The notes beneath the pieces were generated by a model. The model searched no databases. It was not told the origin of the DNA and saw nothing but the letters and a program-made list of their open reading frames with translations. Position numbers and translations under genes: made by a program. DNA of 64,000 nucleotides from Spirodela intermedia (Eukaryota > Streptophyta > Magnoliopsida > Alismatales > Araceae), in the NCBI GenBank assembly GCA_902729315.2, contig LR746272.1:11402327-11466326 (forward strand), in the 5' to 3' direction. Below are positions 46,476 through 57,596 of this stretch, piece after piece (position 1 is the first letter of the stretch; the number at the start of each line of letters is the position of its first letter).

Positions 46476-47607
46476 CGCGCAAACCCTAGCCTCCGCTTGA
46501 GGACGACGGGGTTTTAGAGCTCTGTATTATCCTCTACCGCCGTAGAGATACTGACCTTGCCTGAGGCGCGCAGAATGAGAAGGAGATGGTGCTGGGGATG
46601 CACCCATCGAACGGTGCGAAATGCTCCCAACGATCATGTGAGAGAAGATATTCGAGAGGACAAAATAATTGGATTGGGCCCTCCCATTTTTGGATCCTGG
46701 CCATAATTAAAAGGCCCAAACGCATAAATTTACCTTTTATTTAGATGGACCCGGAATTCATGGCCCAATCCAGAGAGTGTGACCGACTTTCTGATCTGGA
46801 CTTTTGCATAACCCACGTTGGCCCCATCTACGCAATGGGCCGATTAAGACCGGTTTTACGAGAGAGAATGGGACCGACCTCGTGTATTACATATTCGGAA
46901 TATTGTAATAAATAATGGGTCGCCAGATAGTATTTTTATTTTTTAACCCATAATTTATGCTCCCTGCTGGATGCGAAGAGCCGAATCTTTTGAATAATAG
47001 TGGCCCAGGTAGGGACTAGTCGGCCCAGGGGAGTAAAGACAAATAAAAAATGAAAAAAAAAAAAATTCTATTGAGGATTTTTTTAAAATTATTGTTGTTG
47101 CATCGTTTTAATTATCGGGCAAGTCAAGTTAGGAATTTTCTATTTTATCTTACATACCTGTTTATTTTTTATTACAAAATAATGAGCTTAATTTTATCTT
47201 GCCCTACACGATAGATATTCTATTTTATACCCATCGATAAACTACATGTTTGGTTTCAATTAAAAAAGGTACCTTTTGTTACTTTAATAGATGAGGTATG
47301 ATTTCCAGAAGAGTTTATTACTACCTGGTATTATGATTGCGAACTCTGGTTTATCAGAGGTCAGACGAGGCGGACGAAGGTGCATCGGCAGGAACACGGA
47401 GAGCGGAGGGTCAATGATCGATGGATCTCGGGTGGATGCGACGGAATGAAGGATCGACCAGAGCAAATCGTCGGGAAAACACGGATCGTCTCTGCTTCAG
47501 TTGTGGAAATGGCGTCTGAACTGTAGTATGAGAGGCGACAAGAAGAACACGGGTTCCTCCGGGGAGGGGGAAAGCCCCCCTCGGGGTTTATTTCTCACAG
47601 AAGCTGT
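46476..47607. other. Intergenic region between PPR and serine acetyltransferase genes
   Basis: Holds the PPR promoter on the left and the serine acetyltransferase 3' flank on the right. The 46.9-47.3 kb part is AT-rich with an A-run at 47050. No additional gene motif seen. Confidence 0.5.
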
Positions 47608-48543
47608 TCAGATGACGTAGTCCGACCACTGGGAGATGAAGGAGGTATGGTCCATGGATTCACCTGGGATGTCCTCGTGCTTCGAGGGGCACCCCTTCCC
47701 TCCGATCAGCCTCGCCGGATTCCCCACCGCGGTGGTCCTCGGCGGCACGTCGATGAGCACCAGCGAGCCCGCCCCGATCTTAGCCCCTGCGCCGATCCTC
47801 ACGTTCCCCAGGATCGTCGCGCCGGCGCCTATCAGCACGCCGTCGCCGATCTTGGGATGCCGGTCGCCGATAGCCTTTCCCGTCCCGCCGAGCGTGACGT
47901 GATGGAGAATGGACACGTTGTTGCCGATGACGGCGGTCTCGCCGACGACGACCCCGGTGGCGTGGTCGAGGAGGATCCCCTTGCCGATCCTCGCCGCAGG
48001 GTGGATGTCGACGGCGAACACGTCGGATATGCGAGATTGGAGGGCCAGGGCGAGCGGGCGGCGGGCCTGGGACCAGAGGATGTGGGAAACCCGGTGGGCC
48101 TGCACTGCGAGGAAGCCCTTGTAGTTGAGCAGGCAGTGAGAGAAGGACTCGCAGGCGGGGTCGCGGTGGCGGACGGCGAGCATGTCCGCCACGGCAGCGG
48201 CGCCGAGATTCGGGTGGGTGGAGAAGAGCTGGAGGAAGATGTCGTAGAGGAGGGTGGAGAGGAGTGTGGAGGAGGATAGCTTATTGGCGAGGTGGAAGGA
48301 GAGGGAGCGGGGGAGGGACGGGTGGGACAGCACGGTGGCGTAGAGGTAGCTCGCCAGCGCCGGCTCGGACTCGGCATCGCGGCGGGCTTCGGCCTTGATC
48401 TGGTTCCACACCCACAGCTCGTCCTCCTCCGACTCCGGCGGGGGGACTGTCGGCACGGCATCGGGCGACAGCTGGTTTCCAGCGGGCGGCGATGGCGGTG
48501 CGACGCCGGCAGATAGCTGATGCCCTACCGGCGGCGGCGGCAT
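47608..48543 (-). CDS. Serine O-acetyltransferase, cytosolic SERAT1;1-like
   Basis: Makes O-acetylserine from serine and acetyl-CoA, the carbon acceptor for cysteine synthesis. Intronless, 311 residues. No clear transit peptide: the N terminus is Pro-rich (MPPPPVGHQLSAGVAPPSPP), then acidic. The SATase N-terminal helical domain starts at ELWVWNQIKAEARRDAESEP. The left-handed beta-helix follows, with DIHPAARIGKGILLDHATG (active-site His and Asp region), GETAVIGNNVSILHHVTLGG and GKAIGDRHPKIGDGVLIGAG. The C terminus ends WSDYVI; the terminal Ile is the residue that docks into O-acetylserine(thiol)lyase in the cysteine synthase complex. Lack of introns and targeting peptide points to the cytosolic SERAT1 group, but some family members are also intronless and organellar. 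Confidence 0.93.
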   Translation of the reverse strand: MPPPPVGHQLSAGVAPPSPPAGNQLSPDAVPTVPPPESEEDELWVWNQIKAEARRDAESEPALASYLYATVLSHPSLPRSLSFHLANKLSSSTLLSTLLYDIFLQLFSTHPNLGAAAVADMLAVRHRDPACESFSHCLLNYKGFLAVQAHRVSHILWSQARRPLALALQSRISDVFAVDIHPAARIGKGILLDHATGVVVGETAVIGNNVSILHHVTLGGTGKAIGDRHPKIGDGVLIGAGATILGNVRIGAGAKIGAGSLVLIDVPPRTTAVGNPARLIGGKGCPSKHEDIPGESMDHTSFISQWSDYVI

Positions 48544-49005
48544 GGCTTCTCCTCTCCGATGAAGCGCCAGCGAAGGAACAGGGCGAAGAAGGAGACGCCG
48601 GGTAGCACTTTATCCTGGGACATGGGCCACAGACTAGACTAGACCCAACTGACGAAACTATCCCAATTTGATTATTTATAATGAACTTAAATATAATTGT
48701 CCATTCGATGTACTCCTTGTCCTTATTGAGAACCTGGACACAGGGCTAGTACAGGAACCTCGCAGCCTTCTCGTTGCAGCACACATGCGAAACCCCCCGC
48801 GTGAGACCTCGTCGGCCCTTTGTTTTTATCGGGTTGTCGCCGTCGCTGTTGCCGTCGCCGGCGAAATGAACACGACCTGCCCAATTAACGGCGAGAGACC
48901 TCGACAGAAGTTTTAGCCTTCGTTGCACCATGGGGAGCGGCGGCATCTGCAGTATGGTTGACATTCTCCGCCTGAAGTCCGAGATTTGGACGAGGTTTCA
49001 ATGGT

Positions 49006-49062
<57 letters not shown>

Positions 49063-50295
49063 GCCGAGCAATCGAGCAGGCAGCCTCCGGGCTCCGCTTC
49101 TCTGTGGGCTGCTGCAAGATCAAAGATTCTAGTCACTCTTATTCTCTTCCCTGGACCAGTGGAGGAGTCTCGTCACCGTCTTCTACATTGACTTGTGATG
49201 AAGGTGGGCTCCATTCCTCCGACCAGTGACGCGCACAGGGCCCCTCACCAGGTCTAATCTTCGGCTTTGGTTGCTTTAATTATCCTCTTCAGAGCAAGTT
49301 GATGACGATGAGCGCCGCACGGCAGTCGGGTTTGGAGCTCGGAAACGAGCGAGGCGGGCTCCGCCGTCCCCAGAAGAAGTCACAGGGACCAAACGGGCGC
49401 CCTCGTGCGGGCCCGGCCCCGGGGAGGAGGGGAGGGGGGGGGCTGACAAAGAGATGAGACAGCATGGGCCCAACTACAGCTCTGGGCTCCGTTGCAACGG
49501 ACAGACAGCAGGACGTGAGCGTGTTATGCCCTCTACCTCCGAATTACGGTGATTGTGACTCGTTGGAAGACGGGCAACTTTCTACAGGCGAGTGAGTGAT
49601 GCAGTTGGAGTTGCGTGGAACATAATATCTGAGTCTTGAATCCAAAAGACATGAATCTAGAACTTTGGCGGGTAGAAACTAAGATGATTTTAGGGTTCAC
49701 AAAGTGTTGACTTTTAAATGGGTAAAAAATCAATCATAACCACCCCCTTAAAAATAAGATAAAACAAATTCAAAACGCCTTAACGACAGGAAAATTACTA
49801 AAAAAGTAACTCTAATGCGATATTCATATACTTTATTTGGGCCTAATTTAGTTTTGGGCTTTTTGGAATATTCTCATCCTCTTCGTATTCTACTTTTCGC
49901 ATTTTCAGAATGACCGGACCACTGATTTTGGGCTTCTCTTTGTGCTATTCTTCGGCAGCGGAGCGTTTGGTGAGAGGTAAGGCGCCTGCTAGCTGAGCCT
50001 GGCGCGATAGAGAAGCCAAAGCGGGGCTCGAGGGAGACAAACTGGAACGAGTCATCTTCCCAATGCCATGTCGTCTCCAAGGGGAAGGGCGACTTTAGCC
50101 GTGGTCAGGAAAGAACATGATTTGACGATCTCAGAATGGAGATAATTGATGAACGGATAGCAGGATAGGAAACACCCCCGTGTCATGCATCAACTGAGCT
50201 TGGCACGGCCGTAGTCATGTCGGATAGACAGCGATGAGGAAATCTCCGCCGGGAGGGCGGCGACTTTCCATCAGTCACAGGCGCAATTTAGAGCT
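48544..50295. other. Intergenic region with a long (GA)n tract
   Basis: Upstream side of the serine acetyltransferase gene and downstream side of the homeobox gene. A pure (GA)n run of about 49 bp lies at 49010-49058. An AT-rich patch follows at 49.7-49.85 kb. No coding region recognised. Confidence 0.5.
49010..49058. repeat. (GA)n microsatellite
   Basis: Uninterrupted GA dinucleotide run of about 24 units, 470 bp upstream of the serine acetyltransferase start. Confidence 0.95.
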
Positions 50296-52340
50296 TCAAC
50301 CCGTCCGGATTCTCTGAGATGCCCCGCCTCCGTTGTTTCTGTGTTCCCCCGTTCCTTCTTCGCTGCGGCCCTCTTTACTCATCTCCTGATACATTTCTTC
50401 AATCATGGGTTTCCAGAGGCGGACCCGAGCGTTGATGAACCAGTTGGACACCTGATACTCAGAGTCAAGAACACGGGTGATCAATAATCAGGTTTACGCC
50501 TTGAAATCTTTCTCTGATAGGTGGAGAAGGTAAAGACCCCAAATAAAGTCGAGGGCAGGAAGCACCTGGCTTCTAGTCAGCCCGCTCTTTATCGCAAGCA
50601 ATTGCTTCTCGTTGTCTTTCGGGTACCTGACATCGAGATGGGCAGGTGAAAACAGTTAAATGGGAGGAAGACCCATCGCCTATGCTGGGGAAATCTTCGA
50701 ACGACTTACGGGTGCAGGAAATTCTGAAACATCCATCCCCGGAGAACGGCGACAGATTTCTCCGGCAAGCCCCTCTGCGGCCTCCAAGATTGATGGTCGT
50801 TCCTCAGCTGCTGCAATGCCCACTGCTTCTGGAGGAATGAAGACTCCAAGGATTCCTCCATCTCGAACATAAATTCGCAGCTGAATTGCTGCCCGAGCAA
50901 TACCATCTGTGAGGTGATTCTCTCCCTCAGGCTTCTGTAGAGGGCGGAGATCGTGTGGAGTACGAAGCGGGCGGGCGTCTGAGTAGGCGCCGAATTGGTC
51001 GCGTCCCGGAAGGCTGCTATGACATTTTGGACTTGATCCACGCACTCGTTGTACCCCTGATCGATCTGATGCAGGAAGAGAGATCGATGGCGATTTAGAG
51101 GGAAAAAATTAAATAAATAATTCAGGAGGAAGATTAGATTAGAGAGAGGCATCGCGCGGCACACCATTTGCAGCATACTAAAGAGCTCAGCTTTCACCGT
51201 CTTCGGTTCATGTGCTCTAATTTCCGCAGAATCATGCCTAAACTCATCAGAACTCAGTGGTGAAGTCCCTCTTTCGCAAAAGTAACCAGAATCATCCGGC
51301 TTATACTGATCTTCTAGCGCATGGCCGGTGACTTCCGCAAGTATTTGATGAGCCACATGAAGATATCGAGAACCCAACAGCGTCTGGGAGAAATGAACGT
51401 AACCCGAAGAACCACACTCCAAGGTACGCTCCTCGTTGCCGGGAAGAGGATGCCTCGATTCCAGCCCCAACGCACGGCGGACGTCATACGAAGGATTGCG
51501 AAGAAATTGGGAAGAGACCTGTAACTCTGCGGCGTCTCGGTACCTGTTGTCCTTCGATGTTACTTGAGTTAGGCTGGAGCAGCTCATTTCTGAGCACTGA
51601 TCTGGAACGCTGGCCATGTTCATAGCAGGCTGTTGGCGGGATCCAAGAGTAAGAGAGAGCTCATTGCCAGGAACATTGTAAGTGTACTGGTCATCAGAAA
51701 TCATAGAGGATTTGCTCGACACCCACGCAGAGTCGGACCCAGATGAGACTCGGTACGATGGGCTAACTGTCGCCAACGATCTGGCTTGTAGCATCTGCTG
51801 ACCTATTTGCTCATCGTAGCTCCATCTGACATTTGACCCACTCACAGCTCTTCCCGGTACTAAAATCCCCGCATCGTCTTCTGCTCCAAATGCACAATTA
51901 TCTGATGCTGAGAGTGATGAGTTTAGTCTATTGCGGCAACCATTGGAAATAAAAGAAGCCCTAATGTCCTCCGCTGGGATCGAGGAAGGAGGCCCAGAAA
52001 GAAGGCCGGCTATCGAAGCAGCAGATAGAGTGCTCTCCGCGAGATGTTCTCGCAGGTCAGGGTTACCAAAGGAACTGGAGGACAGGGACATTAACCTAGA
52101 GGAAGCCGCCATCTGAGAATTAACTGCATTACCATCACCAGTTATATGAAGACTGTTAATGGCCTCCTCCTGCAGAGTGGAGAACAAAGGGTAGCCACCC
52201 ATCAGGTACGTTTGACTATTGTTCGTCAGCGTATCTGTAGGAACGATCACACCGGGACCCACATGCGGCAATGAATCCTCCATCGCCACGGTAGTCTGAC
52301 TCAGTATTGGCATTGAGATACCAAATATCTCATTCTCCAT
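50296..52340 (-). CDS. BEL1-like (TALE) homeodomain protein, ATH1-like
   Basis: Nuclear transcription factor, 582 residues, working as a heterodimer with KNOX proteins in meristem, organ boundary and flowering control. Minus-strand exons: 52340-51165, 51065-50710, 50626-50566 and 50451-50296, in frame. A long Ser-rich N terminus contains [12 protein letters not shown] and the SKY-like [20 protein letters not shown]. The BELL domain follows: [28 protein letters not shown] and [15 protein letters not shown]. The TALE homeodomain has [20 protein letters not shown], the [12 protein letters not shown] three-residue extension loop and [20 protein letters not shown]. The SELSLxLAS, SKY and [12 protein letters not shown] features match Arabidopsis ATH1 better than other BELLs. 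The start is the first ATG of the frame. Confidence 0.93.
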
Positions 52341-52499
52341 CGCTCTAGATTTCAAGGAAAAAACAACTGAGAAATCCAACCAGGCTCGGCTCAAGAACAC
52401 ACGTTTTCCTGTTGATTCCCCTCTGAATCTGCAGCAGCTCGATAAAAACTCTTCTCAATCTAGCCACTAGCCATGTTTGCCTCCTTGAGGCGAAATAAT
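52341..52499 (-). other. 5' UTR part of the ATH1-like first coding exon
   Basis: A good acceptor (TTTATTTTCAG|ATTATTT) ends an upstream intron at 52500. The first coding exon therefore begins at 52499 and has 159 nt of 5' UTR. At least one non-coding exon should lie further right, up to about 53.7 kb. Confidence 0.6.
52460..52474 (-). promoter_or_regulatory. Minimal upstream open reading frame (4 codons)
   Basis: The minus strand reads ATGGCTAGTGGCTAG, encoding Met-Ala-Ser-Gly and stop. It ends 119 nt before the ATH1-like start, within the predicted 5' UTR. It could lower translation of the main frame. Only its sequence and position support this. Confidence 0.5.
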
Positions 52500-55029
52500 C
52501 TGAAAATAAAGAATGGAATGAGATCAAACTGAATAAAAATCGCCGGCCAGCCATAGACGCCCAAGTTCGAAGAGGGAGATCATTACAAAGAAGTCAAATT
52601 TCCGACGAGTGGATCATTACTTGAAGTAAATTTCGCTGGAGAGATGGCGTGGGGTATAGTGCTGAAGCATGGAAGCTCCCTGGAAAGATGTGGGCAAAGT
52701 CAGATGTACTATTCTAGCCCGTACTTGTTATTAGCGTCGTAGTTACTATTACTGTTCTTGTGTCGGATCAACTGTTGGAGAGGTCACATGGTCTTCTGTT
52801 AAGGTCTTTATAAGCTATAAGTGCTGCACCTACTGCTACGAACTCATCTAAACTGGCTCGCGAGGCTCCTCAAATCAATAAACGTGTGAAAAAAATACAG
52901 AAGACAGAAAAAAATTGTGCGAATCACCCAAGAGAGGATATGAGCATTGAAAAGATTGGGATAGGAATCTCAACATCATGGGAAGCTGTGATTGTCTACA
53001 TAAAAACAGTATGCAACCGGAAGCCCGTTGGAGGAGACACGAACGTTTCCTACCTAGGGAGAGAGAGTCTGAACAGTGCATGAGACGGATAGGGGGAGCA
53101 GACAATCTGCATAGATGTCTTGCGTGGAGGATTGTTACGTCCAGACATGGAATAACTCGAGATCTTTGTCACTAAATGAGGGAGAGCAGGAGAAAAACAG
53201 CAGCGGCAGGAGCAGGAGAATCAGAAGAAGCAGAAGAAAAGTAGAGATTTGAAGCAGACTACTGACCAACCAGAACGAGTCATTGAAGGATCCCAACCAA
53301 ATCGAAACATATTGAAAGAAAGGGCGGAGACAAGCAGTCCAATAGAATCGCTAATTACGTCGATGATTCGTTTCAGAAGATGTTGACATTATCTTCGAGG
53401 GATAGTGCAATTGCGATCTCACGTTGCTAGAACGGGAAAAGACGTCATCTTTCGTCGGGAGAGCAGGAAATATTCCGAGCTGCTCGCCACAATTAAGCTG
53501 GAAGTATCAAGAGGAAGAAAACGGGAAGAAGCGAGGAGGATGGAGCTAACATGGAGTTCATGACGGGACGACACTATCGCCTAAGGAGCAAGAACGAAAG
53601 GAACCACGTACCAAGAGACACGGTCGCCCCCCTTCTCAGAACGTGAACCAGGAGCCAAGACAGAGTTGAGAACGAGTCCCCTGGGTCGCCTCCCAGCAAC
53701 TTCCGGCGAACCTTATTTATTTCTCACAAGAGAGAGAGAGAGAGAGAGAGAGGCGCGGATGGGTGTGGGGTGAGAGGTGTAATTTTCTACTAACGCCCAC
53801 GCTGGGCTCTCTCGCCACCCGAAAACAAGCAAGCAAACAATAACGAGTACAAGCTTTGCCAGGCATCTATCACTTCTCCTTTCCACGGCAAAAAAACATT
53901 TGCATAAACATGTAGGAGCAGCAAGAGCCGGAAGGCTGATTCTCTCTCCTGACCGATCAGGGAGCTGGGTTTTCACCCGACGCAGAAACAGACAGCGGGA
54001 CCCAGGCCTGACGAGGAATCCATCACTTCCAGCCTTCCCAAAGCATAAGGCCGAGGGATATGGTGTAACTCTGTGAGACTGAATAATCAGAGAAGTAGGT
54101 AAGTCTTCTTTCATTCCTGCCAGGGCAAAGGGAAGAAAGAGAGAGATTCGGAAGTCATCGGAAGTCTTGCATTTAATTAATCTCCCTATTGTCAATCAAT
54201 AGTTACAAAACTTATAAAATAACCCTAAACTCGGTGGTTTACACAGTAGCCGAGCCAACGCCTGGGAAAACTAAGAGTAGGGGGATCATTCCGAGTCCTA
54301 CTAACTATGACTGCGGCAGAAGGGAGATCAAACCACAACACAAGACCAATCACTTCCATCACTTCTCATCCTCAAGTCATCACACCTACTAAGCTCCATT
54401 GAATATTCTATCATTTCCGTCGTCACCTACAAGCTGGAATTAAAGAGATGTAGAGCCATACAATTGGAGTCGTGGGATACCTTTGCCCACTGCACCACGG
54501 AAGCCAAGCCCTAAGGCAAATCATAGAAGCACTGGAATGAACAACCCAGAACAGGAGAAGGTGAAAGTGGCGCATTTACAGCAGAAGGGTCAAAGAAACT
54601 TTGGTGCCAGAGAGAGAGAGGTGCACGGCTCATCGGTCAGGACGATGCAGCTGAGTAAAAGAGAAGTCGAAAAGTTAGTGGGAAGAGGGAGAAGGGTCAC
54701 ACGGGAGAAGGAGCCGATGGGAGGAAGTTCCGGCGGTGGATTGCTCCTGTCCTACGGCTTCTCGGCCCCATCTCCCAACCCCCTTCCCTTTCCTCCCCTC
54801 CCCCAGCCCTTATCGCCTCTGCCACGCCCATCCTTTCTATCAACCTACCTCTCTGCAAACGATCGTTTGGTACCAAAATATCTGGAATCTCTGCAGAGGC
54901 TACTGTCCCCCAGCTGCTGCTGGTGGTTCCGCGCTCCTCTCCGGACAGAGTACTCGCTTTTTTACCAAAAAGAGGGCATCACTTGCAGGGAAGAAACGAG
55001 TGGAGAGGATGAATCCTATTTGAGTGTTG

Positions 55030-55069
<40 letters not shown>

Positions 55070-57596
55070 AGTAGACATAACAAAAGCGGGCCTTTTCATT
55101 TTCTTTCGAGTACAGGGAATGCGGCATTGGGAACTGAAGAACGGCAGTGTGATGTCAGCAAAATCTTATGTGATCTCTGACATATTATGAGGTAAGGAGA
55201 TGATCACCTACGGATATATGGCCATCTGTGCGCCTCTAAAGGATTATCGGGTGAGCGCTCTGAGGCATTTCATCGAATGGCGTGGTCTGCAGAAACCCAC
55301 GAAAGGGAGTTGCGTGTACTCTTACGCCAAAGGTCTCCGTAGACGACGAACCCGGCACATATCCTCCTCCTGTAGGGGAGAGAGAGAGAGAGAGACAGAG
55401 AGCGAAGTTGCCCGGTGGGACTTTCAGGTGGTTTTGCAGACCGTGGAGGCACCACTTTAGATGGGGAAGAACCGCCAAGAATGTCCCTTTGGCTCCCTAT
55501 AGTACTCCGTCTGCTGCCGGCCTACAGCCCATTCGTATAGAGGCTCCTTTACGGGTGGGTATAGGCCTTCCTGTTTCCGTATCCGCAGTCAACGTGCCCG
55601 AGCCCCCTCCCCTTCCATCTCTCTCCGTGACCTTAACAAAACTCCAAGGTGGAGCTCGGAGCTGAAAAAGGGCCTCATCCCCAGAACCCGAGCCCACAGT
55701 CCCCTCACAATCATTTTTACTGTGAGATAACTTTCCGCCGGAGCTAGAACTGCCAGTCTAGGGCGACCGGAAGCTGCCCCGTCGAGTTCCTTTCGATGCT
55801 CCGCTGCGTTTCCCGGCATTCAGGGAATAGAACACCACAGGCGGTAATAGCTCCGACGTGGGCCATTTCACTCTTAGCACAGTAGCGAGTCCTTCCCTTC
55901 CTCCCTATTGCACAGTGGCCTAACCTGCTTCCCTACTAGGTGCTGTCTCCGGTATCTCCGACATGGATCGGCTCGCGGATTCACCGCTTTCGTCCTCTCC
56001 TCTCCGTCCTCCGCGGACCTCCACTTGGCCGCCCGTTCCATTATTGGCCGTCGGACTAGCCGGACGGTCACGGCACCCGATGGTGACCTCGTTGAAGACG
56101 ATAAGGGCCCGGCCGCCATTTATTGCCAGAAATAATTCATCCTTATATATAATACAGCAATCGGACTTTGCTCTTCTACACGCATGTGCTCGCTCGGAGA
56201 TCATTCATTGCATGAACGCCTGAGCTGGGCGATGAAGTCCACCGGTTTGACGAGCCCCCTCGAATTATTTGATGGGGACCCGAGAGAGAGAGAGAGAGAG
56301 AGCGGGGACACGTGAGGAAGCCCAAAACGGCTAGGCGGCCCGTCTGCCGACAGGGACGCGCCTGGGTGAATTAAAGTGGTCCGCCCACATGTGGCCATGT
56401 CTCCGGCGCTTATTGGACCTGAAGCTACTTGATGGGTCGTCGGCTATGCTAAGGCCTAGCGGGCCCAGGGATTCACCGATGACAGGACAAAGAAGTCTGA
56501 CCCAATTAGTAGCTAGCCCTCTGGCGACGCCGTGTTTGGATGCCGGTGGGTCCAGATATGAAGGTAAAATTATAATTTTAAAAAAATCTTCGAACTGGAT
56601 TCTGTGATCGTTATTATTGGGCCGACCTAGTCTGTACGTTCTAGGCTCATCTCCGGGCTCGTACAAAATCTGGGTCAGCTTGATTGCCTAGGCCTGGCCC
56701 GTTCTTTGGCGTAGGCCCAAGAAGCTAGGCGACATAGCTGACTAAACTAGGCCAAGAAAATTAGCCCGTATTGGAACAACCGAGAACTCTTCTTCGACAT
56801 AGCTTGGAAGATTCGTAGACCCAACTTCCCCTCCGTAGGCAACGGTGATAACTCTACGTCGAAAAATAATCTTGCAAAATATGTCATTATTTCTTCCGTA
56901 TGAATTAGCCCTCAAATGATTGTAGGATTAGTGCTAAGATCTTTGTGGTTGCTCGTTTTAGGCCCTGGTCGGTTACCTCGAAAGGAACATAGACATGACT
57001 GCCCAACGTAGCTGCCCAACTGGGCTCCTCTGTTCCCACCTAACCACCGCTGTGACGTGGGATACATTGGAAAAATTGTGAAGCCATTTTTTCTTACTAC
57101 GGGGCAACTCTCTCTCTCTGTGTTACTGTGTATGCACACAAGTTTACGCAAAGGCAACTCAGGCCAAACCTCGTTCGAAAAGTCTGACCCGAAGCCCGTT
57201 ATACGGACTTGGCTTGACGATGACGGGACTCGCAAAGGTCGAGAACTTTCAAGTTATCCTGAACAAGATTTCCGTGGCTCTTAAGACTTAGCTAGGATTC
57301 TTTGACGGCTTTCCACCGTTGAGTTGGTCGCTGGTGAGTGGAGGAAAATAAGTCAACTGAAGTAGCCTCTTTGTAAATGGTCATCTGGAGGAAGGGCCAC
57401 AGCTGGTAGGTGGGATACGTACGCATCTCCGTCCATGTGGACCGGTTATGATGAGGGCTTCCTGTCTCCATTAAATACCTCCACCCATCCCCTCTTACCT
57501 CCACCACATCGAGTTCTCCCGTTGTTCCACACTCCTTCGTTCCTCTTCACGGTTGCTTCATCTTTTACAGGGACGGTCATCGGCGGGGATATCGGC
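52500..57596. other. 5.1 kb intergenic region between ATH1-like gene and copy 1 of the At4g22030-like genes
   Basis: The left 1.2 kb probably holds the ATH1-like leader exon(s) and promoter. Simple repeats: (GA)n at 53730-53752, 55031-55067 and 56281-56302. The longest open frame (54483-55190, 235 codons) runs through a GA tract that gives an Arg-Glu repeat, and shows no family motif. Another GC-rich stretch at 55.5-56.6 kb has many overlapping frames without recognisable content. Confidence 0.45.
55031..55067. repeat. (GA)n microsatellite
   Basis: Uninterrupted GA run of about 18 units inside an otherwise unremarkable open frame. Confidence 0.95.

Noticed and set aside
45927-46517. 196-codon open frame antisense to the PPR gene
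   Set aside because: Shadow of the Pro/Gln/Asn repeat region of the real gene.
47647-48461. 209- and 210-codon open frames over the serine acetyltransferase
   Set aside because: Alternative frames of a GC-rich coding exon; the minus-strand enzyme frame has clear motifs.
52341-52400. 20-residue upstream extension of the ATH1-like protein
   Set aside because: It would have to start on GTG; the first ATG of the frame is at 52340 and the extension lies in the predicted 5' UTR.
54483-55190. 235-codon plus-strand open frame
   Set aside because: Crosses a GA microsatellite, has no recognisable domain, and the opposite strand is also open. No gene claimed.
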